Part shown: positions 44,564 to 52,940 of the stretch, in pieces | Position numbering within the stretch: the first letter of the stretch is position 1 | How the letters are laid out: every line of letters begins with the position of its first letter | DNA from: Intrasporangium oryzae NRRL B-24470 | Lineage (GTDB): Bacteria > Actinomycetota > Actinomycetes > Actinomycetales > Dermatophilaceae | Length of the DNA: 54,573 nucleotides | Assembly: GCF_000576595.1 (NCBI RefSeq) | Contig: NZ_AWSA01000032.1 | Location: 1 to 54,573, forward strand | Reading direction: 5' to 3' | Notes under the pieces: model-generated | Database searches by the model: none | Told to the model about the DNA's origin: nothing | Seen by the model: only the letters and a program-made list of their open reading frames with translations | Made by a program: the position numbers and the translations under genes

Positions 44564-45309
44564 GCGGCTCGATCATCCGGCCCTACGGCGACACGACCGG
44601 TGACGGCATGGTCCAGCTGTCCTTCACCCTGCCGATCCCGCACGACAAGAAGGCGGAGGGTGCGGCCCTCCAGCTCGCCCGCAAGATGGGCCTCGACCCC
44701 GCCCTGCTCGTCCACGCGAAGGCGATGGGTCCCGACTTCACCTTCTTCGTCGTCTACGGCAGCTCGACCCACCTGGTCAACCTCGACGAGGTGCGGGTCG
44801 TCGAGCGGGAGTACCCACTCCTCAGCGCCAAGGACGCCAACCTCGCGATCCGACGCACCCTGCGCCGCAAGCTCGTCGTCGTCGGCGCCTGCATCGGCAC
44901 CGACGCCCACACCGTGGGCATCGACGCGATCCTCAACATCAAGGGCTTCGCCGGCGAGAAGGGCCTCGAGTACTACCGCGAGATCAAGGTGGTCAACCTC
45001 GGCGCCCAGGTCCTCGTCCCCGAGCTCGTCGCCCGGGCCCGGGCCGAGAAGGCCGACGCCGTCCTCGTGAGCCAGGTCGTGACCCAGAAGGACGCCCACA
45101 TCCACAACACGACCCAGATGTCGGCCGCCTTCCGCGAGGCCTACCCGGCGGGCCACGTCCCGATCCTCATCGTGGGTGGCCCGCGGTTCGAGGAGGACTC
45201 GGCAGCGCAGCTCGGCGTCGACCGGATCTTCGGGCGTGGAACGACCCCCGGCGAGGTCGCGAGCTACCTCGTGCACGAGATCACCGTGAGGAAGGGCAGG
45301 AAGGCATGA
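44560..45309 (+). CDS. kamE: lysine 5,6-aminomutase beta subunit (B12-binding)
   Basis: 249 aa. The cobalamin motif D115-A-H117-T-V-G120 (GTDAHTVGID) is followed by LNIKGFAGEKGLEYYREIKV, with later B12-domain strands IVGGPRFEEDSAAQLGVDRI. It carries the adenosylcobalamin and PLP for the KamDE complex. The host therefore needs B12 supply. ATGA overlaps with kamD and kal. Confidence 0.94.
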   Translation: MSGSIIRPYGDTTGDGMVQLSFTLPIPHDKKAEGAALQLARKMGLDPALLVHAKAMGPDFTFFVVYGSSTHLVNLDEVRVVEREYPLLSAKDANLAIRRTLRRKLVVVGACIGTDAHTVGIDAILNIKGFAGEKGLEYYREIKVVNLGAQVLVPELVARARAEKADAVLVSQVVTQKDAHIHNTTQMSAAFREAYPAGHVPILIVGGPRFEEDSAAQLGVDRIFGRGTTPGEVASYLVHEITVRKGRKA

Positions 45310-45713
45310 CCGACTCGACGACCGGAGGTGCGACCCGGGCCGCGGTGGGGCTGCGCGTCACCCACCGCCGCTACGTGCCCTACAGCCACGCGCACTACGC
45401 CGGCAACCTCGTCGACGGCGCCTACTCCCTCGCGGCCTTCGGCGACGTGGCGACCGAGATGTGCATCGCGACCGATGGCGACGAAGGCCTCTTCGCCTCC
45501 TACTCCGACGTCCAGTTCCGGGCGCCGGTCCGAGCGGGCGACGTCATCGAGATCTCCGCAGAGCTCGTCCGAGTGGGCCGGCGCAGCCGCGAGATGGACT
45601 TCGAGGTCCGCGTCGTCGCCCGCGGCAACCCGAGCCGGGGCGAGTCGGCGGCCGACGTGCTCGACCCGCCGGTTGTCGCGACGACGGCACGCGGCGTCGT
45701 CGTCGTCCCCTGA
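45306..45713 (+). CDS. kal: 3-aminobutyryl-CoA ammonia-lyase
   Basis: 135 aa hotdog-fold protein. LRVTHRRYVPYSHAHYAGNL and ATEMCIATDGDEGLFASYSD match Kal, which removes ammonia from 3-aminobutyryl-CoA to give crotonyl-CoA. It is the last gene of the operon. The preceding pathway step, Kce, is not encoded here. Confidence 0.9.
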   Translation: MTDSTTGGATRAAVGLRVTHRRYVPYSHAHYAGNLVDGAYSLAAFGDVATEMCIATDGDEGLFASYSDVQFRAPVRAGDVIEISAELVRVGRRSREMDFEVRVVARGNPSRGESAADVLDPPVVATTARGVVVVP

Positions 45714-45801
45714 CCACCTCCCGCACCGACTCCGCTCCCCGGGCACGAGCCGCAACCCGCCCGGGACGTGGGCGGCTGCAGGCGCGCCCAGCCCGGCGGC
45801 A

Positions 45802-45807
45802 TACGGT
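45802..45807 (+). promoter_or_regulatory. -10 box of lnt
   Basis: TACGGT lies 7 nt before GTG 45815 and is formed by a GGCATAC heptamer. Confidence 0.4.
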
Positions 45808-45814
45808 GATCCCC

Positions 45815-47371
45815 GTGCGTCGACTCCTCGTGGCCCTCCTCGGTGGCGGACTGCTCTGCCTCGCCTTCCCCACGTTCGACATCTGGGCCGCCGCGCCTGT
45901 CGCGCTCGCCCTGCTCGCCTGGGCGCTCACCGGGGCCGGAGGGCGGCGGGGCTTCGGGCTTGGGCTCGTCGCGGGACTCGCCTTCTTCGTCCCGAGCCTG
46001 CACTGGTCCGGCATCTACGTGGGCGCGCTCCCGTGGCTCGCCCTCGCGACGCTCGAGGCCCTCTTCATCGGCCTCCTCGGGGCGGTCTACGGCTGGCTCA
46101 GCCGCGAGGGCCGGGTGCGCCCGTTCGCGTTCGCGATCGTCTGGGTCGTCACCGAGGGCTTTCGCGCCCGGGCGCCGTACGGCGGCTTCCCCTGGCTCAA
46201 GCTCGCCTTCGGGCAGGCCGATGCGCCCTTCGGCCGGCTGGCCTCCCTCGGCGGCGCTCCCTTCGTCGGCTTCGTCATCGCGCTCACGGGCGGGCTCGTC
46301 GCGCTCGCGGCGAGCCGCCTCCTCGCCGGTCGTGCCAGCGCCGCCCGTATGCCGCTGCGCCCGGTGGTCGTGCCCGCTGGGCTCGCGCTCGGGCTGGCGG
46401 TTGCCGGACTCGCCGTGCCGGTCCCGACCGACGGCCCGACCGCGCAGTTCCTCGGTGTCCAGGGCAACGTCCCGCGGGCCGGCCTCGAGTTCAACGCCCA
46501 GCGTCGGGCCGTCCTCGACAACCACGTCGCGGCGACGCTCAAGGCCGACGAGGACATCACCGCGGGACGGTCGCCGCGGCCCGACCTCGTCGTCTGGCCC
46601 GAGAACGCCAGCGACATCGACCCGCTGCGCAACGCCGACGCGAAGTCGCTCATCCTCGAGACCGTCGACGCACTCGACCGGCCGCTCATCGTCGGCGGCC
46701 TGCTCGAGGAGCCTCCCGGTCAGCTCTCCAACGTCGCCCTGCTCTTCGAGCCCGGGAAGGGCAACACCGACCGCTACGTCAAGCAGCACCCCGTGCCGTT
46801 CGCCGAGTACATCCCCAACCGCGCCTTCTGGCGCCGGCTGAGCAGCCAGGTCGACCTCGTCCGACGCGACTTCGCGGCCGGGACCGGCCCTGGCGTCTTC
46901 GAGGTCAAGGCCGCCGACGGCCGCACGATCCGCGCGGGGATCGCCATCTGCTTCGAGGTCGCCTACGACGACATCATGCGCGAGACGGTCCGCGCCGGCG
47001 CCAACGTCCTCGTCGTGCAGACCAACAACGCGACCTTCGGGTTCACCGCCGAGTCTCCGCAGCAGCTCGCCATCAGCCGCCTGCGCGCGATCGAGCTCGG
47101 GCGCTCCGTCGTCCACGTCTCGACCGTCGGCCAGAGCGCGCTCATCACCCCGGACGGAACCGCCCACGACGTCACGTCGTTGTTCACGCAGGCGGTGGTC
47201 CGCGGGGCTCTACCATTGCGGGACGCCACCACCGTGGCGACCCGACTTGGGGAGGCCCCCGAATGGGCCGCCGCCATGGCCCTGCTGGTGCTCTGGGGCA
47301 CGACGTTCGTCTCGCGTCGCCACCCCGAGGTCGCCGAGACGAAGGACGAGGATGACGACGACGAAGCGTGA
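45815..47371 (+). CDS. lnt: apolipoprotein N-acyltransferase
   Basis: 518 aa from GTG 45815. Six or more membrane helices (residues about 1-205) precede a nitrilase-like domain with the Glu-Lys-Cys triad: E263 in WPENAS, K323 in [13 protein letters not shown] and C379 in [11 protein letters not shown] last helix (about 485-505) returns to the membrane. It adds the third acyl chain to lipoproteins. Its end overlaps ppm1 by 20 bp. In M. tuberculosis the two activities are fused in Ppm1; here they are separate genes. Confidence 0.93.
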   Translation: MRRLLVALLGGGLLCLAFPTFDIWAAAPVALALLAWALTGAGGRRGFGLGLVAGLAFFVPSLHWSGIYVGALPWLALATLEALFIGLLGAVYGWLSREGRVRPFAFAIVWVVTEGFRARAPYGGFPWLKLAFGQADAPFGRLASLGGAPFVGFVIALTGGLVALAASRLLAGRASAARMPLRPVVVPAGLALGLAVAGLAVPVPTDGPTAQFLGVQGNVPRAGLEFNAQRRAVLDNHVAATLKADEDITAGRSPRPDLVVWPENASDIDPLRNADAKSLILETVDALDRPLIVGGLLEEPPGQLSNVALLFEPGKGNTDRYVKQHPVPFAEYIPNRAFWRRLSSQVDLVRRDFAAGTGPGVFEVKAADGRTIRAGIAICFEVAYDDIMRETVRAGANVLVVQTNNATFGFTAESPQQLAISRLRAIELGRSVVHVSTVGQSALITPDGTAHDVTSLFTQAVVRGALPLRDATTVATRLGEAPEWAAAMALLVLWGTTFVSRRHPEVAETKDEDDDDEA

Positions 47372-48146
47372 GCCGGTCACCCGGGTGGCCGTGCTCATCC
47401 CGACGTACAACGAGCGCGACAACCTGCCCGGCATCGTCGCGCGGGTCCGTGCGAGCGTTCCGGATGCCGATGTCATCGTGCTCGACGACAACTCTCCCGA
47501 CGGCACCGGCGAGGTCGCCGGCGCGCTCGCCGCCGACGACGCCCACGTCCACGTCCTCCACCGACGCGGCAAGGAGGGGCTCGGCAAGGCCTACCTCGCC
47601 GGGTTCGAGTTCGCGCTCGGCGAGGGCTACGACGCGGCGGTCGAGATGGACGCCGACGGCTCCCACCAGCCCGAGCAGCTGCCCGACCTGCTCCGGGCCC
47701 TCGCCGGCGCCGACGTCGCGATCGGCGCCCGATGGGTGCGTGGGGGCCAGGTCCGCAACTGGCCACTGCGGCGCAAGGTCCTCTCGGTCGGCGCCAACGT
47801 CTACACCAAGGTCCTGCTCGGCATGAAGGTCAACGACGCGACGGCCGGCTTCCGCGCCTACCGGGCGTCGGCCCTCCGAGCGATGGATCTCGAGGGCGTC
47901 GAGTCCCAGGGCTACTGCTTCCAGATCGACCTGACCCTGCGCGCCGTGCGGGGAGGCCTGACCGTCGTCGAGGTCCCGATCACCTTCGTCGAGCGTGAGG
48001 TGGGCGTCTCCAAGATGGGCGGCAGCATCGTCCGCGAGGCCCTGACCAACGTCACGAAGTGGGGGATCGAGCACCGCACCAACCAGGTGAAGCAGGCCGC
48101 GCGCCGACTGCGTGGGCGGCCCGCACCGGTGGAGGAGCGGCCGTGA
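47352..48146 (+). CDS. ppm1: polyprenol monophosphomannose synthase
   Basis: 264 aa GT2 glycosyltransferase. [40 protein letters not shown], the metal motif [17 protein letters not shown] (DAD) and the C-terminal [20 protein letters not shown] define the DPM1-like family. It transfers mannose from GDP-mannose to polyprenol phosphate for lipoglycans and protein O-mannosylation. It has no membrane anchor and may rely on the adjacent Lnt for membrane recruitment. Confidence 0.93.
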   Translation: MTTTKREPVTRVAVLIPTYNERDNLPGIVARVRASVPDADVIVLDDNSPDGTGEVAGALAADDAHVHVLHRRGKEGLGKAYLAGFEFALGEGYDAAVEMDADGSHQPEQLPDLLRALAGADVAIGARWVRGGQVRNWPLRRKVLSVGANVYTKVLLGMKVNDATAGFRAYRASALRAMDLEGVESQGYCFQIDLTLRAVRGGLTVVEVPITFVEREVGVSKMGGSIVREALTNVTKWGIEHRTNQVKQAARRLRGRPAPVEERP

Positions 48147-48703
48147 CCGTTCCCGCGCGCCCTCGTCGTTTCAGGCCGACCCGACTGGCCGGGGCGGGCG
48201 TCGTCCTGCTCGTGCTGCTCGAGATCCTGGTCATCGGCCTGGTGAGCTCGTGGATCGGCGGCTGGTGGACGTTCGGGCTCCTCGTCGCGACGTCCGCCCT
48301 CGGCGCCTGGCTCATCGCCCGCGAGGGCAGGCGGGCCTGGCGGGCGCTCGGGCAGGCGCTGGCGGAGGGACGTATGCCGGCCCGCGAGCTCGCCGACGGC
48401 ATCATCGTCCTCGTCGGCGGCCTGTTGCTCCTCCTGCCGGGGTTCATCACCGACGTCGCCGGGCTTGTCCTCGTACTGCCCTTCACCCGTCCCGTCGCGC
48501 GGACACTCCTCGCCGGCGCCATCAGCAGCCACGTCGTGGCGCGGGTCGACTACTACGCCGAGGGCCTGAGCGTCACCGGTGGCCCGGAGCTCCCGCCGGA
48601 GGGACCCCGCAGGTCCGCTGCGAGCAGCGAGGTCGTCGAGGGCGAGGTCATCGAGGGGCATGTCGTCGATGGGGTCGATGGGCAGGACGACGAGGACCGT
48701 TGA
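48143..48703 (+). CDS. fxsA: FxsA family membrane protein
   Basis: 186 aa from GTG 48143, overlapping the ppm1 stop. The FxsA fold shows [40 protein letters not shown], and [20 protein letters not shown] followed by [15 protein letters not shown]. The C-terminal 45 residues are acidic and hydrophilic. FxsA modulates phage exclusion in E. coli; the role in actinobacteria is unknown. Confidence 0.9.
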   Translation: MTVPARPRRFRPTRLAGAGVVLLVLLEILVIGLVSSWIGGWWTFGLLVATSALGAWLIAREGRRAWRALGQALAEGRMPARELADGIIVLVGGLLLLLPGFITDVAGLVLVLPFTRPVARTLLAGAISSHVVARVDYYAEGLSVTGGPELPPEGPRRSAASSEVVEGEVIEGHVVDGVDGQDDEDR

Positions 48704-48820
48704 CCACGACGGCCGGGGACCACGACGGCCGCGGACCGAGGTCGGCACGACGGGACGCCGGAGGGCCGCGAGTGGCGCGTTCGCGCCCGGGTGGTGAGCG
48801 GGGCATACGTCTCGACGTGA

Positions 48821-48856
48821 CGAAGAGCCCGCCCCCACGAACGGGACGGGCTCTTC
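48821..48856. terminator. terminator between fxsA and rbpA
   Basis: 10-bp stem GAAGAGCCCG/CGGGCTCTTC, followed by short GGTGTTCTTC direct repeats (48857-48876) that supply T-richness. A GGCATAC copy lies just upstream at 48801. Confidence 0.65.
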
Positions 48857-48913
48857 GGTGTTCTTCGGTGTTCTTCGCTGCTCTCAGGGTGTCCCTGGCC
48901 GGGACGCGAGGGG

Positions 48914-49276
48914 TCAGGCTGACTTGCGGGGCCGCGGCTTCTCGCCGCGGGACTCACGCAGCAGCGTCAGCCGCTCCTCGAGAAGCTCCTCCAGCTCGGG
49001 GATGGAGCGACGCTCGAGGAGCATGTCCCAGTGCGTGCGCTGGTGCTTGACCGGCTTCGCCTCGGGCTCGGGACCGTCGCCCTGAAGCTTGGCGTCCAGT
49101 CCGCAGCGGCACTCCCACGTCGGAGGAATGTCCGCCTCGACGGAGAAGGGCAGCTCGGTACGGTGCCCGTTGGCGCAGACGTAGACGGTGATCTGACGCT
49201 CGCTCGGGACGACGTTCTCATCCGACTCCATGCTCCGGGAGCCGAGGTTGGAACCGCGCAGTGCTCGATCGGCCAT
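48914..49276 (-). CDS. rbpA: RNA polymerase-binding protein RbpA
   Basis: 120 aa. The N-terminal tail ALRGSNLGSRSMESDENVV, the core VYVCANGHRTELPFSVEADI and PPTWECRCG with zinc-type Cys residues, and the sigma-interaction region HWDMLLERRSIPELEELLEE identify RbpA. It stabilises the group I sigma holoenzyme and open complex. GGAGG precedes ATG 49276. Its promoter region fits the oxidative-stress sigma consensus. The C-terminal PRPRKSA tail is basic. Confidence 0.96.
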   Translation of the reverse strand: MADRALRGSNLGSRSMESDENVVPSERQITVYVCANGHRTELPFSVEADIPPTWECRCGLDAKLQGDGPEPEAKPVKHQRTHWDMLLERRSIPELEELLEERLTLLRESRGEKPRPRKSA

Positions 49277-49343
49277 GGTGAACCCCTCCAAGAATCGTGG
49301 TTCTGGTCGGCACCACCCGGCGCCTCACCCTCACAGACGCTTG

Positions 49344-49370
49344 AACGAGCGAGATCGTTGCCTTGTTCCC
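49344..49370 (-). promoter_or_regulatory. SigR/SigH-type promoter of rbpA
   Basis: On the minus strand GGGAAC (49370-49365) and GTT (49346-49344) are spaced exactly 18 bp, matching the SigR/SigH consensus GGAAY-N18-GTT. This leaves about a 60-nt leader. Streptomyces rbpA is a known SigR target. Confidence 0.65.
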
Positions 49371-49430
49371 GTCCCCATATCATTCCAGCCCGATTCGCCT
49401 GCAGGCGCCCCCAGGTGTGACGAAGGCCAC

Positions 49431-50807
49431 TCAGACGACGAGCGGGACGGGGTTGCCCGCCTGTTCGATGCCCTCGCGCATCCGGACCCGCGAGAGGAGG
49501 ACACCGCCGACGAGGAAGAAGATCATCAGCGCGATGATGGCCCACCGGTAGCTGTGGCTGAACTGGTAGACGAGCCCGAAGATCAACGTCCCGAACCAGC
49601 TCGTCCCACGCTCCATCGCCTGGTAGAGGCTGAAGTACTCGGCCTCGCGGCCGCGGGGGATGAGCTGGCTGTAGAGCGACCGCGACAGGGCCTGGGTGCC
49701 GCCCAGGACGAGGCCGATGAGCAGGGCGAGACCGAGGAAGATCGCGAGGGACTTCGACGGGACAACGAACGCGATGACCACCACGAGTGTCCAGAGCCCG
49801 ATGCCGTAGAGCACGGTGCGCCACGCGCCGATGACTCCGGCCACCCTCCCGAACAGCCGGGCCCCGAAGTAGGCGACGAACTGGACGAAGAGGAAGACGC
49901 CGAGGACGGTCGTCTCGGGGAAGCCGAGCTCCTTGTTGCCGTAGACGCTCGAGCTGCCGATCACGGTCTGGATGCCGTCGTTGAAGAAGAGGTAGGCCAG
50001 CAGGAACAGGCGCGTCTGCGGGTAGCGGGCGAGGTCCCGCAGGGTGCTCACGAGCTGTTCGATGCTGCCGCCGACGACGCCGGCCTGGCGGTCCACGGGT
50101 GTCCCCACGGTGCCGGTCAGGTGGCGCAGGCCGAGATACGGGATGAGCGTGAACCCGGCCCACCACAGACCCGCCGAGAGGATGCTGATCCGGGTGGACA
50201 TGGCCCGGTCGAGCCCCAGGTCCTCATGGAAGATGTCGAGGACGAAGTTGAGCGCGAGCAGGATGCCGCCGCCGAGGTAGCCGAACGCCCAGCCCTTCGA
50301 GGACACCCGGTCGCGTTCGTTCTCGTTGGCGATCCGGCACAGGATCGAGTCGTAGACGACGAGCGACGCGCCGAGGCAGAGGCCCGCGACGACTACGAGG
50401 GACGCACCGAGCTGCCAGTTCGTGCCCGCGACGAGGAACATGAGGCTCGCGGCCAGCGCGCCCGCCCAGGCGAAGCCGGCCAGCATCCGCGTCGGGTGCG
50501 GGCTCCGGTCGGCGACAGCTCCGACGAAGATGAGGACGACAGCCGACAGGACGGTCGCGAAGGTCACGGTGTAGAACCACAGGGACCCCGGCGCGACGGG
50601 GATGCCGAAGACGGAGAGGTTCGTCGTGCAGTCCGCCCCGTCGGCGAGATTCGGGCAGGCGGCCTTCTCGGCGACCGACGTGAGGTAGGGGCTCATGAGC
50701 ACCGTCGCTGTGGTCGTCACGTAGGCGGAGTTGGCCCAGTCGTACCAGTACCAGGCGCGCTGCTCCTTGGTCTCCGGGCGGGCTTGGTGCACAGCGACAT
50801 CGGCCAT
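49431..50807 (-). CDS. UMF1-family MFS transporter
   Basis: 458 aa with about 12 membrane helices. WYWYDWANSAYVTTTATVLM near the N-terminus and LGGTQALSRSLYSQLIPRGR late in the protein are the signature of the UMF1/Atg22-like MFS group. Substrate unknown; related proteins export amino acids or drugs. ATG 50807 is chosen because the signature starts at residue 18. It is divergent from the cupin gene. Confidence 0.9.
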   Translation of the reverse strand: MADVAVHQARPETKEQRAWYWYDWANSAYVTTTATVLMSPYLTSVAEKAACPNLADGADCTTNLSVFGIPVAPGSLWFYTVTFATVLSAVVLIFVGAVADRSPHPTRMLAGFAWAGALAASLMFLVAGTNWQLGASLVVVAGLCLGASLVVYDSILCRIANENERDRVSSKGWAFGYLGGGILLALNFVLDIFHEDLGLDRAMSTRISILSAGLWWAGFTLIPYLGLRHLTGTVGTPVDRQAGVVGGSIEQLVSTLRDLARYPQTRLFLLAYLFFNDGIQTVIGSSSVYGNKELGFPETTVLGVFLFVQFVAYFGARLFGRVAGVIGAWRTVLYGIGLWTLVVVIAFVVPSKSLAIFLGLALLIGLVLGGTQALSRSLYSQLIPRGREAEYFSLYQAMERGTSWFGTLIFGLVYQFSHSYRWAIIALMIFFLVGGVLLSRVRMREGIEQAGNPVPLVV

Positions 50808-50949
50808 GGGGCGAACTGTTGCACACGAGTGGCGTGAGGGGAACGGAACCGGGCGGAATGAGTCCCGCGCGTGTCCGTTCTCTGACGCGGGCCGGTGCAG
50901 GTCCCGGCTCCACGCCCTAGGCCGGCGCCCTCTCGGAAAGGAACGGTGC

Positions 50950-51330
50950 ATGGTGGCTGACCCCGACCTCGGCCTGCTGGGGCCAGGAGACCTCGTCGAC
51001 GCGGCGAGCCTCGTCCTGCGGCACGAGCGCGTGCCCGGCGAGCAGGTCGTCGCGGGGGAGCCGTCGACCGGGCTCGTCGAGCTCGGCCGGGTCGGTGAGC
51101 TCGCCGTGGGGGTCTGGGAGATGACGCCGGGCGCAATGTCGGACACCGAGGCGGACGAGGTCTTCGTCGTCATCACCGGACACGGGCGTATCGACTTCGT
51201 GGAGACGCCGGGGGAGGGGAGTGGCCACGCTCCGATCGACCTGGCGACAGGAGCGGTCGTCCGGCTCACCGCTGGCATGCGCACCGTCTGGACCGTCGAG
51301 AAGACCGTGCGCAAGATCTGGGTCGCCTGA
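50950..51330 (+). CDS. cupin-domain protein
   Basis: 126 aa single-domain beta-barrel. LAVGVWEMTPGAMSDTEADE, VFVVITGHGRIDF and the terminal TVWTVEKTVRKIWVA fit the small DUF861-like cupin family. Clear metal-binding histidines are missing from the first motif (DTEADEVF instead of HxHxxxE), so metal binding is doubtful. A GGAAAGGA ribosome site precedes ATG 50950. Confidence 0.75.
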   Translation: MVADPDLGLLGPGDLVDAASLVLRHERVPGEQVVAGEPSTGLVELGRVGELAVGVWEMTPGAMSDTEADEVFVVITGHGRIDFVETPGEGSGHAPIDLATGAVVRLTAGMRTVWTVEKTVRKIWVA

Positions 51331-51420
51331 GCATCCGACGGCCCTGCGTCCGTGCACTGCGTCACCCGGGGACCGGCGGCTCGGTGCGGTGACGATGGCG
51401 GGCGAGGTCAACCAGGCATT

Positions 51421-51434
51421 TGAGCGCTAAAGCG
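51421..51434. promoter_or_regulatory. second MarR-like palindrome, spanning a stop codon
   Basis: TTTGAGCGCTAAAG is a one-mismatch copy of the 14-bp palindrome before marR, and the following GCGTTGG extends the match to AGCGCTAAAGYGTTGG. The TAG stop of the membrane-protein gene lies inside it. Confidence 0.5.
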
Positions 51435-51954
51435 TTGGCCCTTCGGAGCCGCCGGCAGGGGAGGGGAGGGGTTGGTCGCGCGGCTCGACCGTCGTGAGCA
51501 ACTCCCAGGCGAGCCCATGGCCGAGCGCAACGAGACACACGATAGAGATGCCGGCGGCGCGCAAGGCCGTGAGACCCAGCGACTCGACAAGCCCGGGCGC
51601 GGCACCGACGACGAAGATGACGGCATACAGCACGGCCACCAGCCAGCGGTTGCGCTGGAACGGCCCCCGGGCAACGGAGCTGCGGTCGATCTGGATCACG
51701 CGCAGGGTCGACCAGACGCCGAGGACGGCTGCGATGGCGAACGTTGTTCGCCAGACCCCGGCGCTGCCGGGGTCGATCTGGGCGAACAGGCCCATCAGGC
51801 CGGGCACGAAGAAGGTCAGGTAGACCCCACCGACGGCCCGGCGGTCGCCGGTGGCCACGAGCAGGTCTCGGCGGCGGTCGATCGCACTCCACCACAGCCC
51901 CACCAGGGTGAAGCAGGTCGCCGACACGACGGCATAGAAGGTCGAGAGATCCAC
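51427..51954 (-). CDS. small membrane protein of unknown function
   Basis: 175 aa from GTG 51954, which has GGAAGGAG 5 nt upstream (ATG 51987 would add 11 residues). Five hydrophobic segments: DLSTFYAVVSATCFTLVGLW, GVYLTFFVPGLMGLFAQ, TTFAIAAVLGVWSTLRV, WLVAVLYAVIFVVGAAPGL, and a last AGISIVCLVALGHGLAWELL. No family recognised with confidence. It is divergent from marR, and MarR-like palindromes flank the gene on both sides, so MarR control is likely. Confidence 0.75.
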   Translation of the reverse strand: MDLSTFYAVVSATCFTLVGLWWSAIDRRRDLLVATGDRRAVGGVYLTFFVPGLMGLFAQIDPGSAGVWRTTFAIAAVLGVWSTLRVIQIDRSSVARGPFQRNRWLVAVLYAVIFVVGAAPGLVESLGLTALRAAGISIVCLVALGHGLAWELLTTVEPRDQPLPSPAGGSEGPTL

Positions 51955-52010
51955 GCGGACTCCTTCCGATGTGCGAAATCCTCCCACCGGGACCTCTGGG
52001 AGCGGGCCTG

Positions 52011-52024
52011 CTTTAGCGCTAAAG
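52011..52024. promoter_or_regulatory. MarR operator (perfect palindrome)
   Basis: CTTTAGCGCTAAAG is a perfect 14-bp palindrome overlapping the marR -10 box. It lies between marR and the divergent membrane-protein gene and is the likely autoregulatory site. Confidence 0.65.
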
Positions 52025-52025
52025 T
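52020..52025 (+). promoter_or_regulatory. -10 box of marR
   Basis: TAAAGT lies 6 nt before ATG 52032; leaderless. Bound MarR would occlude it. Confidence 0.5.
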
Positions 52026-52031
52026 GTTGGT

Positions 52032-52565
52032 ATGGCGGAGCGCGTGGGGGACGAGGTCGGGCAGATCATCGAGGCCTGGGCTCGCGAGCGCCCTGACGTC
52101 GACGTGTCGTCGATCGGGATCATCACTCCCGTGTGGCGGCTCGGGGCGATCGTCGTCGACAACCGGGCACGGGTCCTTGCGGCCCACGGGCTCGAGCAGA
52201 GTCATCTCGACGTGCTCGGCACGCTGCGCCGCAGCGGCCCGCCATACCGCCTGACGGCCGGCGAGCTGTCGCGTCGCTGCCGTGTGACGCCCGGCGCGAC
52301 GACCCAGCGCGTCCAGGCGATGGAGACGCTCGGGTTCGTCGAACGCGTCCGCGAGGAGCCGGACCGCCGGACGGTCCATGTGCAGCTGACGCCCGAAGGG
52401 CTGGCGCGACTCGACGGCATCTTCGCCGACGTCATGGCCGGCGACGAGCAGCTGCTCGTCGGCCTGACACCGACCCAGCGGAGCGCCCTCGAAGAACTGC
52501 TGCGGACCTGGCTTGCCGGTCTCGATCACGGACCGACACCGACGGTCGACCCAGAGGCCTCGTGA
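52032..52565 (+). CDS. MarR family transcriptional regulator
   Basis: 177 aa. The winged helix is LTAGELSRRCRVTPGATTQR followed by VQAMETLGFVERVREEPDRR, with dimerisation helices at both ends. It most likely represses itself and the divergent membrane protein through the CTTTAGCGCTAAAG palindrome. Ligand unknown. Confidence 0.92.
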   Translation: MAERVGDEVGQIIEAWARERPDVDVSSIGIITPVWRLGAIVVDNRARVLAAHGLEQSHLDVLGTLRRSGPPYRLTAGELSRRCRVTPGATTQRVQAMETLGFVERVREEPDRRTVHVQLTPEGLARLDGIFADVMAGDEQLLVGLTPTQRSALEELLRTWLAGLDHGPTPTVDPEAS

Positions 52566-52940
52566 GGGCGGCCACTCGATGATCATTAACGCCGATAATC
52601 GACATTATGTCACTTAGCCGTGAATCGTCCCGAGAGACGCTCCCCGTCCGAGACGAGGACGTACTACTCCCCGACGACCGGGCCCAACGATGACGACCCA
52701 CGGCGACGATGTCACCGGCCGGGCTGCGCGCACCGCGCATTCCGGCCGCGCGCTCGATCGACCTCGGTCGTGCGCCTGCGCATGTCCCGTTCGCCTCGTG
52801 ACCCGCGCGTGCCCAGATGGTCGTGGGAGCACGCGTCCCCCGCTCCCCCGCCAAGCGGCCTCCGTCCCGCGCAGCTGGGCCTGTAGCGGAAACTCACCGC
52901 GAGCTGTCAACCCACGGAAGCTCTCGGGCGTCCTTCTGTC
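52566..52940. other. 375-bp gap without a supported gene
   Basis: An AT-rich island (52582-52615) contains ATAAT-CGAC-ATTAT, a 5-bp inverted repeat. The rest is GC-rich; short frames, for example from 52690 on the plus strand, give Arg/Pro/Ser-rich nonsense without family resemblance. I see no convincing RNA gene. Confidence 0.5.

Noticed and set aside
52916-52940. GGAAGC-N16-GTC resembling an ECF autoregulatory promoter
   Set aside because: The -10 element abuts the ATG, so transcription would start inside the gene; a weak match in GC-rich DNA.
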